This document shows, piece after piece, positions 9,618-19,828 of a stretch of DNA of 64,000 bases. The notes beneath the pieces were generated by a model. That model searched no databases. It was not told where the DNA came from and worked only from the letters and a program-made list of their open reading frames with translations. Made by a program: the position numbers and the translations under genes. Source of the DNA: Lucinisca nassula (taxonomy: Eukaryota > Mollusca > Bivalvia > Lucinida > Lucinidae); the NCBI GenBank assembly GCA_963580285.1, contig OY757023.1, positions 130,604,027 through 130,668,026 on the forward strand, written 5' to 3'. The first letter of the stretch is position 1; every line of letters starts with the position of its first letter.

Positions 9618-10814
9618 GTGATTAAATATTGTGATATAGTCTTTGAAAGATCAGGAAGAAATCTGTTTTGGTCTATAAAAAATTCGAATGAGGTTTTAAA
9701 TAAATTGAAATCCAGACATTTTCGTGCTTCAAGTCTGTCTACTTACGATTTTTCCACTCTTTACACTACACTTCCTTATAATCTTATAAAAGAAAAGCTT
9801 AATGATTTAATTGAATGGGCTTTTCACAGAGAAGATTCTCTCTATCTTGCATGCAATGTCAGAAATGCATTTTTCACTTCTAAAGAGCATAAGAATTATA
9901 CACTTTGGTCATGTCAGAAAGTGTGTGATGTCCTCACCTTTCTACTTGACAATATTTATATTAGATTCGGTACTAAGTTATTTAGACAAATTGTGGGTAT
10001 TCCGGTGGGTACGAATTGCGCACCTCTAGTGGTTGATCTGTTCTTGTATTGTTATGACAGAGACTTCATGTTGTCGCTTTCCATTGATAACCAATCTGAA
10101 ATTATTGAAGCTTTTAGCTCCACTTCTAGATATTTAGATGATTTATTAAATATTGAAAATACCTATTTCGATGGTTTGATCAGTCAGATTTACCCCCCAG
10201 AACTTCAGTTAAATAAAGTAAATTCTTCTGATACCGAGGCCCCGTATTTGGATTTACATCTATCTATTGTAGATGGATTTGTTTCGTGCAAAATTTATGA
10301 TAAACGCGATGACTTTGATTTTGAGATTGTAAATTTTCCTTTTTTGGATGGTGATGTTCCTCGTGCGCCATCCTATGGCGTTTATATTTCGCAATTAATT
10401 CGATTTGCTAGAGTGTGTAGTCATGTAACTGACTTCAACACTCGTAATAAATTATTAACGGCTAAACGCCTTAATCAGGGTTATCGGTACCATAAACTAC
10501 GCAAAGCCTTTTCAAAATTTTATAGACGCCATTCTGATTTAATTTCAAAATTCAATACTGGACTTAAATCTCTTCTGCAACAAGGTCTATCGGAACCCGA
10601 ATTTTATGGTGACTTAGTATATAAATTCAGAAAAATATATAACCGCAATGATTTCAACACCCAATTTCGTAAAACCGTTCTTCGATATAAAAAGATTGGG
10701 TACAACATGGATGTTATACGACAGACGGCATGCATGGTAGTTGGCAACTTTGCTTCCCTCTTTAATTGCACGCCGGTGGATCAAGCCTCAGATTCTATGA
10801 CGGCTCCAACGTAA
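9618..10814 (+). CDS. Penelope-like reverse transcriptase, C-terminal RT core
   Basis: Open frame of 398 codons containing the RT core. STYDFSTLYTTLPYNLIK is motif A with the catalytic Asp. GIPVGTNCAPLVVDLFLY is motif B. RYLDDLLNI is motif C with the second catalytic Asp pair. APYLDLHLSI follows. The C-terminal part is rich in basic and aromatic residues (RYHKLRKAFSKFYRRH) and ends ASDSMTAPT. The start given is only where the frame opens after the frameshift near 9608; the real protein begins further left. A 15-bp in-frame deletion near 10743 relative to the copy at 47341 removes five residues before GNFASLF. The enzyme would copy element RNA at a chromosomal nick or telomere end. This copy cannot be autonomous because its N-terminus is broken. 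Confidence 0.8.
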   Translation: MIKYCDIVFERSGRNLFWSIKNSNEVLNKLKSRHFRASSLSTYDFSTLYTTLPYNLIKEKLNDLIEWAFHREDSLYLACNVRNAFFTSKEHKNYTLWSCQKVCDVLTFLLDNIYIRFGTKLFRQIVGIPVGTNCAPLVVDLFLYCYDRDFMLSLSIDNQSEIIEAFSSTSRYLDDLLNIENTYFDGLISQIYPPELQLNKVNSSDTEAPYLDLHLSIVDGFVSCKIYDKRDDFDFEIVNFPFLDGDVPRAPSYGVYISQLIRFARVCSHVTDFNTRNKLLTAKRLNQGYRYHKLRKAFSKFYRRHSDLISKFNTGLKSLLQQGLSEPEFYGDLVYKFRKIYNRNDFNTQFRKTVLRYKKIGYNMDVIRQTACMVVGNFASLFNCTPVDQASDSMTAPT

Positions 10815-11394
10815 AGGCTTATTGAGAATTAGAGAGATCTAATTCAAGGTAATGTTGGTTGATGCCTGATGCTCTGTCTCTGGTCGGGCCCATCGGAGTC
10901 TAACTGTTGGTTTTCTTTTGCTCCAGCATTTCAGTGGTTTCTTGCTGTCGAGTCCTCACCGCTGTCTCACCTCTGTGGTTCTTTGATTTTTTGTGTTCCA
11001 GGAGATGTTGCACTGATGAGTTAGGAGGCCTTCATGTGGCTGAACAAATTATTTGTCTAAATCGCGATGGAAGTAAGGGCGAGGATTGTGGCCACGTAAA
11101 ATCGATTTAAGCCCCCCAGTGGAAATCATTCCACTGACCGTTCCAAGGCGGTTCTTCTGTGGCGGTTTATTTATGGTGTTGTTTGTTACTTACTGTGTGT
11201 ATCACTTGTGTCTTTTTATTTTGGATGGCCATATGGCCATTTTGTGGGAAAGTAACTGTCCTTATGGCCTTCCTTTGTTTAGGTTTCCATTATGGTCTGG
11301 TCGCTTAATGTTTGTGTTTCTTTCCCTTTGGTGTCTTTTATGGGTGGAGTAAGTTAATTGCATCAATTCCTGATCTTTGTTTTACTTCTACTCT
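10815..11394 (+). repeat. Penelope 3' UTR
   Basis: This follows the RT stop. It includes TGATGCTCTGTCTCTGGTCG, a CACTGATGAGTTAGGAGGCC block followed by AACAAATTATTTGTCTAAAT (a stem-loop), and ATGGCCATATGGCCATTTTG. The same blocks recur in every other copy in the window, so this end is well conserved. Confidence 0.75.
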
Positions 11395-13084
11395 GAAAGG
11401 GCAGAGGAATTGGTTGGTCAATTCAATGATGCATTTAATAAAACTGAGTTCAACGAGGTCCCATTGACTGAAAGATCGGCCCCTTTCATGGAAAATATTG
11501 TTGTATCCTCGGCAGGAGTGGTCAAGTTACTTAAAGGCTTGAACCCTTCTAAAGCTTTAGGGCCTGATGAGCTTCATCCCAGAGTCCTGAAGGAACTAGC
11601 AAACGAGGTCCAGCTTTTGCTCATCTTTTCCAACAATCTCTCGATACGGGTGAAATTCCCAAAGAATGGCTACTAGCGAACATCTGTCCACTTTTCGAAA
11701 AAGGGGACAGGGCTCTTGCTCGAAATTATCGCCCGGTGTTACTGACCTGTGTTCTATGTAAATTGCTTGAACACATAGTTTGCTCAAACTTCATGGCCCA
11801 CTTGGATGAACATAAACCTTTGTCAGACAGACAACATGCATTTAGGAAAAGGCATAGTTACGAAACTCAGTTGAGCACGGTTATTAATGATTGGGCAAAC
11901 ATCCTGGACAAAGTGGGGCAGGTGGACACATTTATTCTGGACTTCGAGAAGGCTTTTGACACCGCTCCGCATGATCTACTTAAATCCAAATTATTTGGGT
12001 ATGGAATTGGAGGAAAGACTCTAAAATGGATAGATTCCTTCCTTTGCTACAGAAAACAGCGGGTTGTTGTTAATGGTGAATCTTCAGTATGGGCGCCAGT
12101 TTTGTCTGGAGTCCCACAAGGAACTGTTCTTGGTCCTCTATTGTTCTCTCTGTACATCAATGATATCTCCGCTGACATTGTCTCAGAAATAAGACTGTTC
12201 GCAGACGACTGTGTTTGTTACCGGGAAATTAGAGATACAGATGACTCACTGAAACTTCAGGCTGACATAGATAGATTAGGATGTTGGGCCCGAAAATGGG
12301 GCATGAGATTTCAGCCAGTTAAATGCAATATTATGCAGATAACTAGGAAGAGATCAAATAAAATTGAGGCTTCTTACACTTTAGAGGGAACGGTCCTCGA
12401 AAACGTGAATTCCATTAAGTACCTTGGTGTGATAATCACTCACGATTTAAGATGGACTACACACATTAGCAACATGTGTACAAAGGCGAATAGAACACTT
12501 GGTTTCCTGAGGCGAAATCTTCATCAGTGTCCCTGTGAAAGAGACTGCATACAGGGGACTTGTTCGCCCAATCTTGGAATATGGTAGTTGCATCTTGGAC
12601 CCAAGCGGAGTAGTCCTCAATGAAGAAATTGAAAAAGTTCAGAATAGAGCTTCCAGATTTGTAACTGGAAATTACTGCTTTGAAACTGGGAGCATGACTG
12701 AAATTCTAGGAAAATTAAGATGGGAGTCTCTCAAGAAAAGGAGAAGAGACAGTAGGCTCATACTCTTATACAAAGGTCTAAAGGGTGCTGACAGCATTCC
12801 AACAGATGACCTTGTTCCCCCAGCTAGGCACTGCAGAAAGCACCATTCAATGACGTTTCAGACCCTTACTGCAAGAACGGACATATATAAAGAATCTTTC
12901 TTCCCCCGAACCATTAGAGATTGGAATGCCCTTCCCGATTCGATTATTTCGACGGCTGAAGGTGCTGAGGATTGTGTAGCTAAGTTTACCTCTTTGGTTA
13001 GAGCTAGGGACTTACTTCCCATATCACAGGTCCTGGTGTATGAATGTCATTTGACGTGTCACCAGTAATAGTTCTGATTCTGAT
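11395..13084 (+). pseudogene. LINE (CR1/Jockey-like) reverse transcriptase, 5'-truncated and frameshifted
   Basis: The RT region of a non-LTR retrotransposon reads across three frames. ALGPDELHPRVLKELANEV (11377-11676 frame) breaks near 11636; ARNYRPVLLTCVLCKLLEHI continues to 12587. This second frame carries FILDFEKAFDTAPHDLL (motif A), SGVPQGTVLGPLLFSLYIND (motif B) and LFADDCVCY (catalytic ADD). Another shift near 12560 leads into ETAYRGLVRPILEYG and the C-terminal FFPRTIRDWNALPDSI block, ending 13068. The 3' tail is a TTCTGATTCTGATTC short repeat. The endonuclease is missing (5' truncation), so this is a dead copy. Two inverted fragments of the same 3' end lie at 8075-8395 and 13519-13770. 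Confidence 0.85.
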
Positions 13085-13185
13085 TCAAAATGTGTCGGTG
13101 AATTGTCTCCAAAAACCGTTTCGGTGAGTTGTCTTGTCGGTGAATTTTCTTGTTACCCACGACAATTGTGTCGATAGTTGAATTC
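13085..13185 (+). repeat. GTCGGTGAATTGTCTT motif cluster (right arm)
   Basis: About three degenerate copies; 13081-13151 is an inverted match to 7154-7219 near 7.1 kb. It begins directly at the tail of the LINE. Confidence 0.65.
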
Positions 13186-13496
13186 GTGCGCGGTCGCCAT
13201 TTGTAAACAAACAGTTGCCACAGAAAAACAAAAAATCCTTTTTTGCAAAGATGTGGTGGTATTTGTACGCACATGCAGCATACCATTTAAACAGATGGTT
13301 CCCTCAAGGCAACAGACTCAAGATGTAATTAGTTACTTTATAGATAATATGTCTGTGCAAAACAGTTAAGAATGTCATTAGTTTTCGCGAATTCTAGTTC
13401 TTGTTTGAGGATAATGGTAATCCCTCAATTAATGAGGATTATTTGCCATGTGCTAGAATATTTACAGAAGTGTTTTGGTGCCGAAAATAATTTACC
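13186..13496. other. Unassigned intergenic sequence
   Basis: I see no recognisable coding, RNA or repeat signal here beyond AT-rich sequence. Confidence 0.4.
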
Positions 13497-14030
13497 AGAG
13501 CGTGATAGCTCAGTGGTAACTGGTGACACCTTAAATGACATTCATATACCAGGACCTGCGATAACCAAAGAGGTTAACTTAGTTACACAATCCTCAGCAT
13601 ATTCAGCCATAAAAATAATCAAATCTGGAAGCGCATTCCAATCTCTAATGGTTCGGGGAAAGAACGATTCATTATAAATGTCCTTTCTTGCAGTAAGGGT
13701 CTGAAATGTAATTGAATGGTGCTTTCTACTGTGCCTAGCTGGGGGAACAAGGTCATCTGAGACCTTTAAAGTGCACTTGCCTCGGATGCTAAAGGTCCCG
13801 GGTTTGATCCCCAGCATCGGCAATAAAATTTCGGTATCCAAACATGCTCCATTGGCATCATTTGCAGGGATGAATGTCATAAAGTGCACCGTCCTTCGGA
13901 TCGGGACATAAACTGGAGGCCCCTTGTGCAGGGAGAACCATCCCATGCACAGCTTAAAGAACCCTACCGTAATTACATGATTACTGTGTGGGCCTTCATC
14001 CTGCAAAACTGGAGTGTATGTAATATACAC
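13497..14030 (+). mobile_element. tRNA-derived SINE, family S1, split by a LINE fragment
   Basis: The tRNA head begins GCGTGATAGCTCAGTGGTAA at 13503 and is interrupted at about 13519. It resumes near 13770 with AAGTGCACTTGCC and the B box GGGTTTGATCCCCAGC, followed by the S1 body (GCATCATTTGCAGGGATGAA). Confidence 0.8.
13519..13770 (-). pseudogene. LINE 3'-end fragment inserted in a SINE
   Basis: Reverse complement of the LINE 3' end (12820-13067), containing FFPRTIRDWNALPD on the minus strand, precisely interrupting the tRNA head of the SINE. The insert begins at the distal CTGGTGACAC end and is 5'-truncated, as expected of target-primed LINE insertion. Confidence 0.8.
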
Positions 14031-14079
14031 AGTCTGTGTCCCCTCCTGGGGTTAGGCGAAACCAGAAGAAAGAGAGAAG

Positions 14080-14285
14080 AAAGAAAGCTAGGGTCCCGGT
14101 TTCGATCCCTGGCAGCAGCGATAAAATTTCAGTGTCCGAACACACTCCATTGGCATCATTTGCAGGGATGAATGTCATTAAGTGTACCGTCCTTCGGATC
14201 GGGACGTTAACTGGAGGCCCCCTGTGCAGGTAGATTCATGCCCTGTGCAGTTTAAAGGCCCCTACCGTAATTACATGATTACTGT
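14080..14285 (+). mobile_element. SINE S1, partial tandem copy
   Basis: Begins inside the tRNA head (GGTCCCGGTTTCGATCCCTG) and continues through the same body as the previous copy (GTACCGTCCTTCGGATCGGG), separated from it by a GAAGAAAGA-rich spacer. Confidence 0.75.
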
Positions 14286-14404
14286 TAATGTATTTTTAAT
14301 AACCCATATGTGGGAACAGGACTGGGGACTGAACAGGGCAGTCTTACCTGGATAAATGAGTGAAATTCTCCTGTCAGCGTGGCTGGTGTTGTCACTTCAA
14401 GAAG

Positions 14405-14710
14405 GTTGTCGGCCCCCGCCCATCGTGGCTTGAAGAAATAGATGGGCTGCATGATACTTCCAGGCAGAGCTGAAATCCGACCGCACAAGAGTACTGGTAA
14501 ACCGCTTAGAGGATCTAAGCCTGCCCAGGTAAAGGGGTGCGAGTCGGACCGTCCATGCTTATAAACCTTATTGGTTTCTTGGGCGGCAGGGCTTGAGATG
14601 TCATTTCATAGATCTCAAAGTCGGGTAAAAATCCCACAAAATTGGAAGCAACGCCTCCAAAATGACCTATACAGTGTTGACGGGGACGGTAAACCTCAAA
14701 TCAAACATAC
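14405..14710 (+). mobile_element. SINE-like dispersed repeat, family R4
   Basis: Contains AAATAGATGGGCTGCATGAT, CTTAGAGGATCTAAGCCTGC and a tail GGTAAACCTCAAATCAAACA. Copies at 20283-20605, 41093-41398 (plus), 42122-42420 and 53763-53930 (minus). The tail ending in an A-rich CAAA repeat suggests retroposition. I see no convincing tRNA A/B box. Confidence 0.7.
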
Positions 14711-16060
14711 AAAACAAGATGGCCATCTAGTCTGCATGATTTTCTTGCTCTCTGGCTCACATGGAATACCGGAATGGGTAAAACACATCACCTTCCGGCT
14801 CGGTGCTTCTGGGCAGCTCACAACACAACACTCCTCCCCACTTTATCTTGAAGGCCTGATCACTGGCTGCCAGGTTCATCCTTCAGTGAGACTAGAAGTC
14901 CCACTATCGCTCGGGCTTGGGCAAGCCTAGAAGTCTCACCGTCTATTGTCTGGCTTGAAGGAGATTAGAAGCCTCACTTACAACAAGTTTTTCACTTTCA
15001 GAGCAAGTCTTGCTTGCTATTTATTTGCTTGAGCGGACTAGAAGCATAGGTTGCAAGTTGCTGACTCATTTGACACTTGAGGGGACAAGAAGTCTCGCTT
15101 TCAATTAGCTGTCTGGAGTGAGACTAGAGTCCCACTTTCAACAGACTGGCCATCTTGGCAAGTCCAACTGAGATTTCAAACTAGAAGCCCAGAATTCTTG
15201 ACAGAACAGAAGCCCATGTCATTTAGTGGACTAGAAAGAAATCCACAGACAGAATGTTGTCTAGAAGACACATTTCTGGATCTGTTCTATCTAGAAGACC
15301 TATCTTTCCTTTATTCTTACTGAATACTTCCAAAACATCAGCACAGTTTGTTAACCAGTACACTTGAGCAATCCATATACCTAATGGTTAATGCTTTATT
15401 CATGTACATCTTGTAGTAACGATTTGTCTTTCATCTCTGTGGTTGTCTCCTTATGGTATATCCCATTATTTTTCCTACCTGCCCAGCTAATTGTACCTGA
15501 ATGGTGCCACCCACATCTTTAATATGTGAACTTGACCCATTAAACATCATTCTGGCCTGGTGTAGGAATGACAACCTACACAGGGAAAATCTACAGCATG
15601 TCTATCAGACATATACATGTTCTGTTTACATGACCCGAGACCCAATGTCCCAATTAACACTACCTAGACCACCCCGGAGACGCCGCCCGCAACGCTGTGG
15701 GACCCTTACCAGAGATGAAATGACATCTTAATTCCTGCCGCCAAAGGAAACCAACATAGCCTATAGACAGTCCGACTCGCACTACACTGCCCGGGCTGGC
15801 CCAGACCCCAAAAGTGGCTTACTAGTACGGTACGCTGCACACGGCAACAGAGGATCTGAATTCCTTAACTGTCTGCATTTCCATGTTAAGCTTCAATGAG
15901 ATAATCTCTCGACCCACTGGGTTAGCCAACCCCTGAGGCTCTCTGAACATTAAAAAACATGTTAAACTTGAATCAACCTTTCTCACTTTCAGAATCTTGC
16001 CTAGAAGAAAGTATCTAAAATAACTGATAAACAATACTGTGGCTAAACTCTCATTCCTGT
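14711..16060. other. Unassigned region with degenerate TAGAAG-TCTCAC motifs
   Basis: From about 14885 to 15300 a motif like CTAGAAGTCTCACT recurs 8-10 times at irregular 30-60 bp spacing, probably a decayed minisatellite. The rest (15300-16060) shows no feature I recognise. Confidence 0.45.
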
Positions 16061-16232
16061 TCATTCAAATGTGTGTTTTTTTATGATGGCAAAGAGAAAC
16101 TGCTATTTATAAGCCTATACTCTTCCTACTCCAGCTAAAATCTATTTTTGTTCATTCAACCATGTCTTTCTTTAAAATGGAGGCAAAGAGAAACTGCTAT
16201 TTTATGCCTATACTCTTTCTACTCCATTTTAA
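16061..16232 (+). repeat. Local direct duplication (~80 bp)
   Basis: GGCAAAGAGAAACTGCTATT followed by the CCTATACTCT segment occurs at about 16088 and again at about 16183, two adjacent diverged copies of about 80 bp. Confidence 0.75.
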
Positions 16233-16589
16233 ACTTGCAAATGTTTGGAAGAATTCACATATGAAAATAAAGGGTCCTGCATCATTGGGTTTGGTCAATG
16301 CTTTCTTCACTGTTTTAAAAGCCTTATTTGCCATCATTTTGACTAGTTTTTGCCTGTCAGAGCTTGTATTTGTCAGATTACTTGCTATTTTCTTGCCTTG
16401 CACTTTAGTGAAAACTTTTCCTAATGGTTAGAAGCCTATCTATCTTCTTATACTGAGTCGGTCACATTTGGCCATTAGCTAAGTTGGGCGTACTTAAGAG
16501 ACTTTGTTTTCATCAAGCCATTTCAAAATTTAGTGTAAAAGTCATTAGACAAACCACTGGTCCAGTCCTTCCACAAATGATCTAAAAAT

Positions 16590-17330
16590 ATCATCTTGGA
16601 TCATTCAGTGTGATGATTCATATTTATGTCGTTCAGATTCTTGTCCATTAATTCCGTCAGCAGTCAGTCGTTGCTTCTGGGCTTCTGTTAGTGGGCTGTC
16701 TGTATTAACAGGAAACATCGTTTCTTTCCCAATTGGAATGTCTATTTCCTTCCACAGCTTGGGATATGCACTTATGTTGTTTTACTCCATTTTGAGCAGC
16801 TCCCATACTTCTAGAATGCTCAAAACAACATGCTTGGCTGTATCTTTATGAGCATATCCCTGACAAAATTTTGAAACAGACTCGAACTTCCAATGCTTTT
16901 CAGGCAGGCCTCTAAATGCAGTTCTTGCAAGGGTCAGAACTTGGTTAGCCCAATCTTCCAAAGATTCTTCCTGTCGTAGAAATGACTGCTAGAATCTTGC
17001 TGTTGTTGTCTCTGTCAATTCTTTAGTCAAACCTGATCTCAAATGTCTTCATGTTGCGGTAAGAAAGATGTTGTACCAGTCTTGTAGTGATTGTGAAGAA
17101 ATCTAAAGACCAATTTAGATAATTTAGATCGATCAATTTATCACAACATTCACTGTCAGACCATTTTAAAACTGATCTGTAGCTTTCAATCTTCTATCTG
17201 TTCAAAAGACATCCAGCATGCATTTCCATCAAATCCATGATTCTTTGGAAGCTGATTCGGATCACCACGTCCACCCCATCTGTAGTGTCTAGAAGACTCC
17301 TCAGGATGTGATATCTTGTCATCATTACTT
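16590..17330 (-). pseudogene. Decayed gag-like capsid remnant
   Basis: Minus-strand translation in shifting frames yields SFLRQEESLEDWANQVLTLA, then RTAFRGLPEKHWKFESVSKF and CQGYAHKDTAKHVV. This is the pattern (E-S-L-E-D-W-A..V..LA..AF..LP) of capsid-like Gag proteins of Ty3/gypsy elements in invertebrates. Upstream on the same strand is GRGDPNQLPKNHG. Several stops and frameshifts make it non-functional. It probably represents an old LTR-element or domesticated-gag remnant. No protease or RT follows, so the assignment is by pattern only. Confidence 0.55.
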
Positions 17331-17379
17331 TTTATATCTGTTGTGGTATGCTATGGTGACCTTGACTGAGAAGTACTAG

Positions 17380-17860
17380 CATCAATATCTTGACACTCTC
17401 GACCTTGAATGTGACCTTTAATCACAATGTGACCTTGTCATCTGGTGTTGTCGAGTGTATGATCTTGTATGTGACCCTGACCCTGTATACCTGCAGCGTG
17501 ACCTTGGCTTGTCATGCTTTCTTGGTGATCCTGGCTTGCCATACCTTCTTGAAGAGCCTTTAACCTGTCATGCCTTCTACAAGTCCTTGACATTCCATGC
17601 CTTGTTGAAGGCGATCTTGACTTTCCTTCCCTTCTTGAAGGTGACCTTGACTTTCTTGAAGATGATTTCCTCACATCATGCCATCTTGAAGGCAATCTTG
17701 ACCTTTCATGCCCTCTAGAAGGTGACCTTGACAGTTCCTGTCTTCCTGAAGGTGAACTTGACCTTCCTACCTAGGTGACCTTGACAATTTCTGTCTTTCT
17801 GAAGGTGAGCTTGACCTTCCATGCCTTCTAGGTGTCTCCAATCTTGGCTTAATCTGCCCT
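17380..17860. repeat. Minisatellite of GACCTTGAC-type units (RS-like when translated)
   Basis: Roughly 30-bp units such as GAAGGTGACCTTGACTTTC repeat about 12 times. On the minus strand they translate to Ser/Arg-rich text (KSRSPSRREGKSRSPSTR), which is a by-product of the repeat. It lies directly upstream of the gag-like remnant on the same strand and might be its decayed N-terminal or linker region. Confidence 0.6.
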
Positions 17861-18108
17861 CTTGTGGGTGGTCTTATTTTCGAGCAAAGATAAGGAAAGT
17901 AATGAAACCCCGTAAACCCACTTTTCTCAACATAAAGTGGGGTTTTAGAGGTTGTTCATTACACGTATTTGGTAACCTATTAAATGGCAATATATATTTT
18001 TATCCAGTAAACCTGGATTGTTTACAGTCATTAGAACTGCCTCATTGAGGTGGTTCCATCTGTTTTATACTAAATCTATGTTTCTGAGAAAAACTGAGGA
18101 AAAAATAT

Positions 18109-18321
18109 TAAACCCTTATCCAACTGTTCACAACAACCCCTACCTTTGCAAACAGTGTAGATCCAGATCAGATGGCTTCTCAAGAAGCCATCTGATCTGG
18201 ATCTACACTGTTTGTCATTCAGTTTGCGAATTGGAATGAATAGATTACTTTTAAGTAACTTGATTGCTTAAAATATAAATAGGTGTGGTTAAATTAATTT
18301 ATGCAGCAGGATAAGGGTTAA
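18109..18321. mobile_element. MITE family F2 (TTAACCCTTATCC ends)
   Basis: Ends are an inverted AAACCCTTATCC...GGATAAGGGTTAA. Near its left end is a perfect palindrome with 31-bp arms at 18150-18180 and 18183-18213 around a 2-base centre. Other F2 copies: 35989-36185 and 43350-43528. Confidence 0.8.
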
Positions 18322-18436
18322 TTAACCTTGTAAACTCCACTTTTCTGTATGTACAAAGGTATTAACTATACTGACTCATAGCAACAGGTATGTAGGGTGC
18401 CGTAAAAATCTTAAAAATCTGGACACCCTGAGGACT

Positions 18437-18715
18437 CATTACGCAAACACGCCTATACAAATACATTGCCACCTTTATTGCCGAAAAAATGAAAATTTTA
18501 TGATAAAAATTTGTGATATTTTTCTTATTTCTGCTCAAAATATAGATTGTGGCACTCGTTAGAACCGCCTCATCGAGGCGGTTCTAACGAGTACCCACAA
18601 TCTGTATTTTAGAGCAGAAATAAGAAAAATAAGGTATACCCCCGAAAACCCCAGTTTTACTATATAAAAGTGGGGTTCAATGGGGTCAAATTTATATAGG
18701 TGTTTTTTCCTGATG
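18437..18715. mobile_element. MITE family F1 (palindromic, ACGCCTATA ends)
   Basis: Starts with CATTACGCAAACACGCCTAT and ends near ATATAGGTGTTTTTTCCTGATG-like inverted sequence. The centre is a palindrome, GAACCGCCTCATCGAGGCGGTTC plus flanks, spanning about 70 bp. No reading frame. Confidence 0.8.
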
Positions 18716-18729
18716 TTGCTGTATTTATC

Positions 18730-18993
18730 CTAAAATTTTAAATAATTTGTTTCGCAGTCCAGCAAGGTGTCCGACAGGTGCAGACGAAATGGAAAACAGT
18801 GTAGACCCTGGGTCTGCACTGTTTGCTTAGGCCTATCTGTACCAATACTCAGGATCATTACGGTATTTGGTGATAACTGAACGATGATTTTCCTTATTTC
18901 TCTATATAAAAAATAGAAGTGGAGACAATGATCAGGAATCGATACCATTACGATAACATATCCGCGTGATACAGTGCATTTTTCAAACCTCAA
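18730..18993. other. Unassigned sequence with truncated MITE parts
   Basis: Contains a CAGTGTAGACCCTGGGTCTGCACTG palindrome-like centre typical of the F2/F3 MITEs, and a GGCAATGATCAGG fragment resembling the Penelope 3' end (minus). No gene is evident. Confidence 0.45.
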
Positions 18994-18999
18994 AACATG

Positions 19000-19218
19000 T
19001 TTTTTATTCTGATGAAAATTTGTAATATTTTTCTTATCTCTGCTCCAAACATAGGTTATTGGTGCTTGTTAGAACCGCCTCATTGAGGCTGTTCTAACGA
19101 GTACCCACAACCTATGTCTTGGAGCAGAAATAAGGAAAAATGTTTACCCCTGTAAACCCCAGTTTTCTCTATATAAAGTGGGGTTTAGTGGGGTCTTTGC
19201 TTCACGGATTTGTTCACG
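19000..19218. mobile_element. MITE family F1b (CACGTGATG end)
   Basis: F1-type central palindrome (AGAACCGCCTCATTGAGG...) with the right end TTTGTTCACGTGATG instead of the ACGCCTATA end. Matches the copy at 43000-43228. Confidence 0.75.
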
Positions 19219-19440
19219 TGATGCAATCAACCCACAGCTCCCATCAGAGACATCAATGGGAAAGAAACACAAACATGAAACAACAGACGCTAATGGAAAC
19301 ATCAATAGCGGAAAGCCAAAAGGACAGTTACTTTCCCACAAAATGGCCAATAGACTATTCAAAATAAAATAATATAAGCAACACAAACACCCAAAGACAA
19401 ACCATAACAAAAATAAACCACGACAGAACCTATATAAACC
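19219..19440 (-). repeat. Penelope 3' UTR fragment in a MITE cluster
   Basis: Contains CCACAAAATGGCCAATAGAC and CAACAGACGCTAATGGAAAC, matching the minus-oriented Penelope 3' UTR at 4262-4400. Confidence 0.75.
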
Positions 19441-19548
19441 TATGTCTCAGAGTCAGCTATGGTTCTAATGAAAACCCACAATTTCTGAAGAATTAACAAA
19501 AAAGTCTATTCATTTATCACCAAGTTCCCACCTGTAGAGTTACTTGTT

Positions 19549-19792
19549 TAACCCTTTTTGCACCAAGTGGAATCGTCCTCCTTATATATAGCAGGGGTTC
19601 ATTTCAAAATTTAGGGGTGTCAGGTTGTGTTTTCATCAAAATTTATTTGGAAAATACCTGATATTTTAGCAAACAGTGGAGGCTCTGATCAGAAGCGACA
19701 TTCTGGGGCGTCTCACATTCTGCGCCGTCTGATCTTGGCCTGCACTGTTTGCCAGGGTACCCGTTTTGGGTTTTCTGGTACTAAATGGGTTA
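19549..19792. mobile_element. MITE family F3 (TAACCC...GGGTTA, GTACC subterminal)
   Basis: Ends TTAACCCTTTTTGCACCAAG and CTGGTACTAAATGGGTTA are imperfect inverted repeats. The interior has the GCAAACAGT...CTGATC palindrome. Other copies: 20824-21050, 57494-57719; halves at 52482-52680 and 59985-60092. Confidence 0.75.
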
Positions 19793-19828
19793 AGTTGAGT
19801 CCAAATATTTGTTATTTATTCCACTTAC

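Larger units (their letters stand above)
8470..11394 (+). mobile_element. Penelope-like retroelement, degenerate copy
   Basis: The coding part (about 8515-10814) is followed by a 3' UTR of about 580 bp (10815-11394) that recurs at 3260-5155, 19220-19440, 47436-48385 and 60960-61690. The right end is placed at the last base shared with the copy at 47-48 kb (TTTGTTTTACTTCTACT); the left end is uncertain. No GIY-YIG endonuclease domain is evident after the RT. Confidence 0.75.

Noticed and set aside
11567..11580. Hammerhead-like CTGATGAG in the LINE
   Set aside because: It is the codons of the conserved GPDELHP block; no GAAA or stems around it.
17438..17695. RS-domain splicing protein
   Set aside because: The Ser/Arg text comes from a ~30-bp minisatellite and no RRM or conserved neighbour is present; kept only as a repeat.
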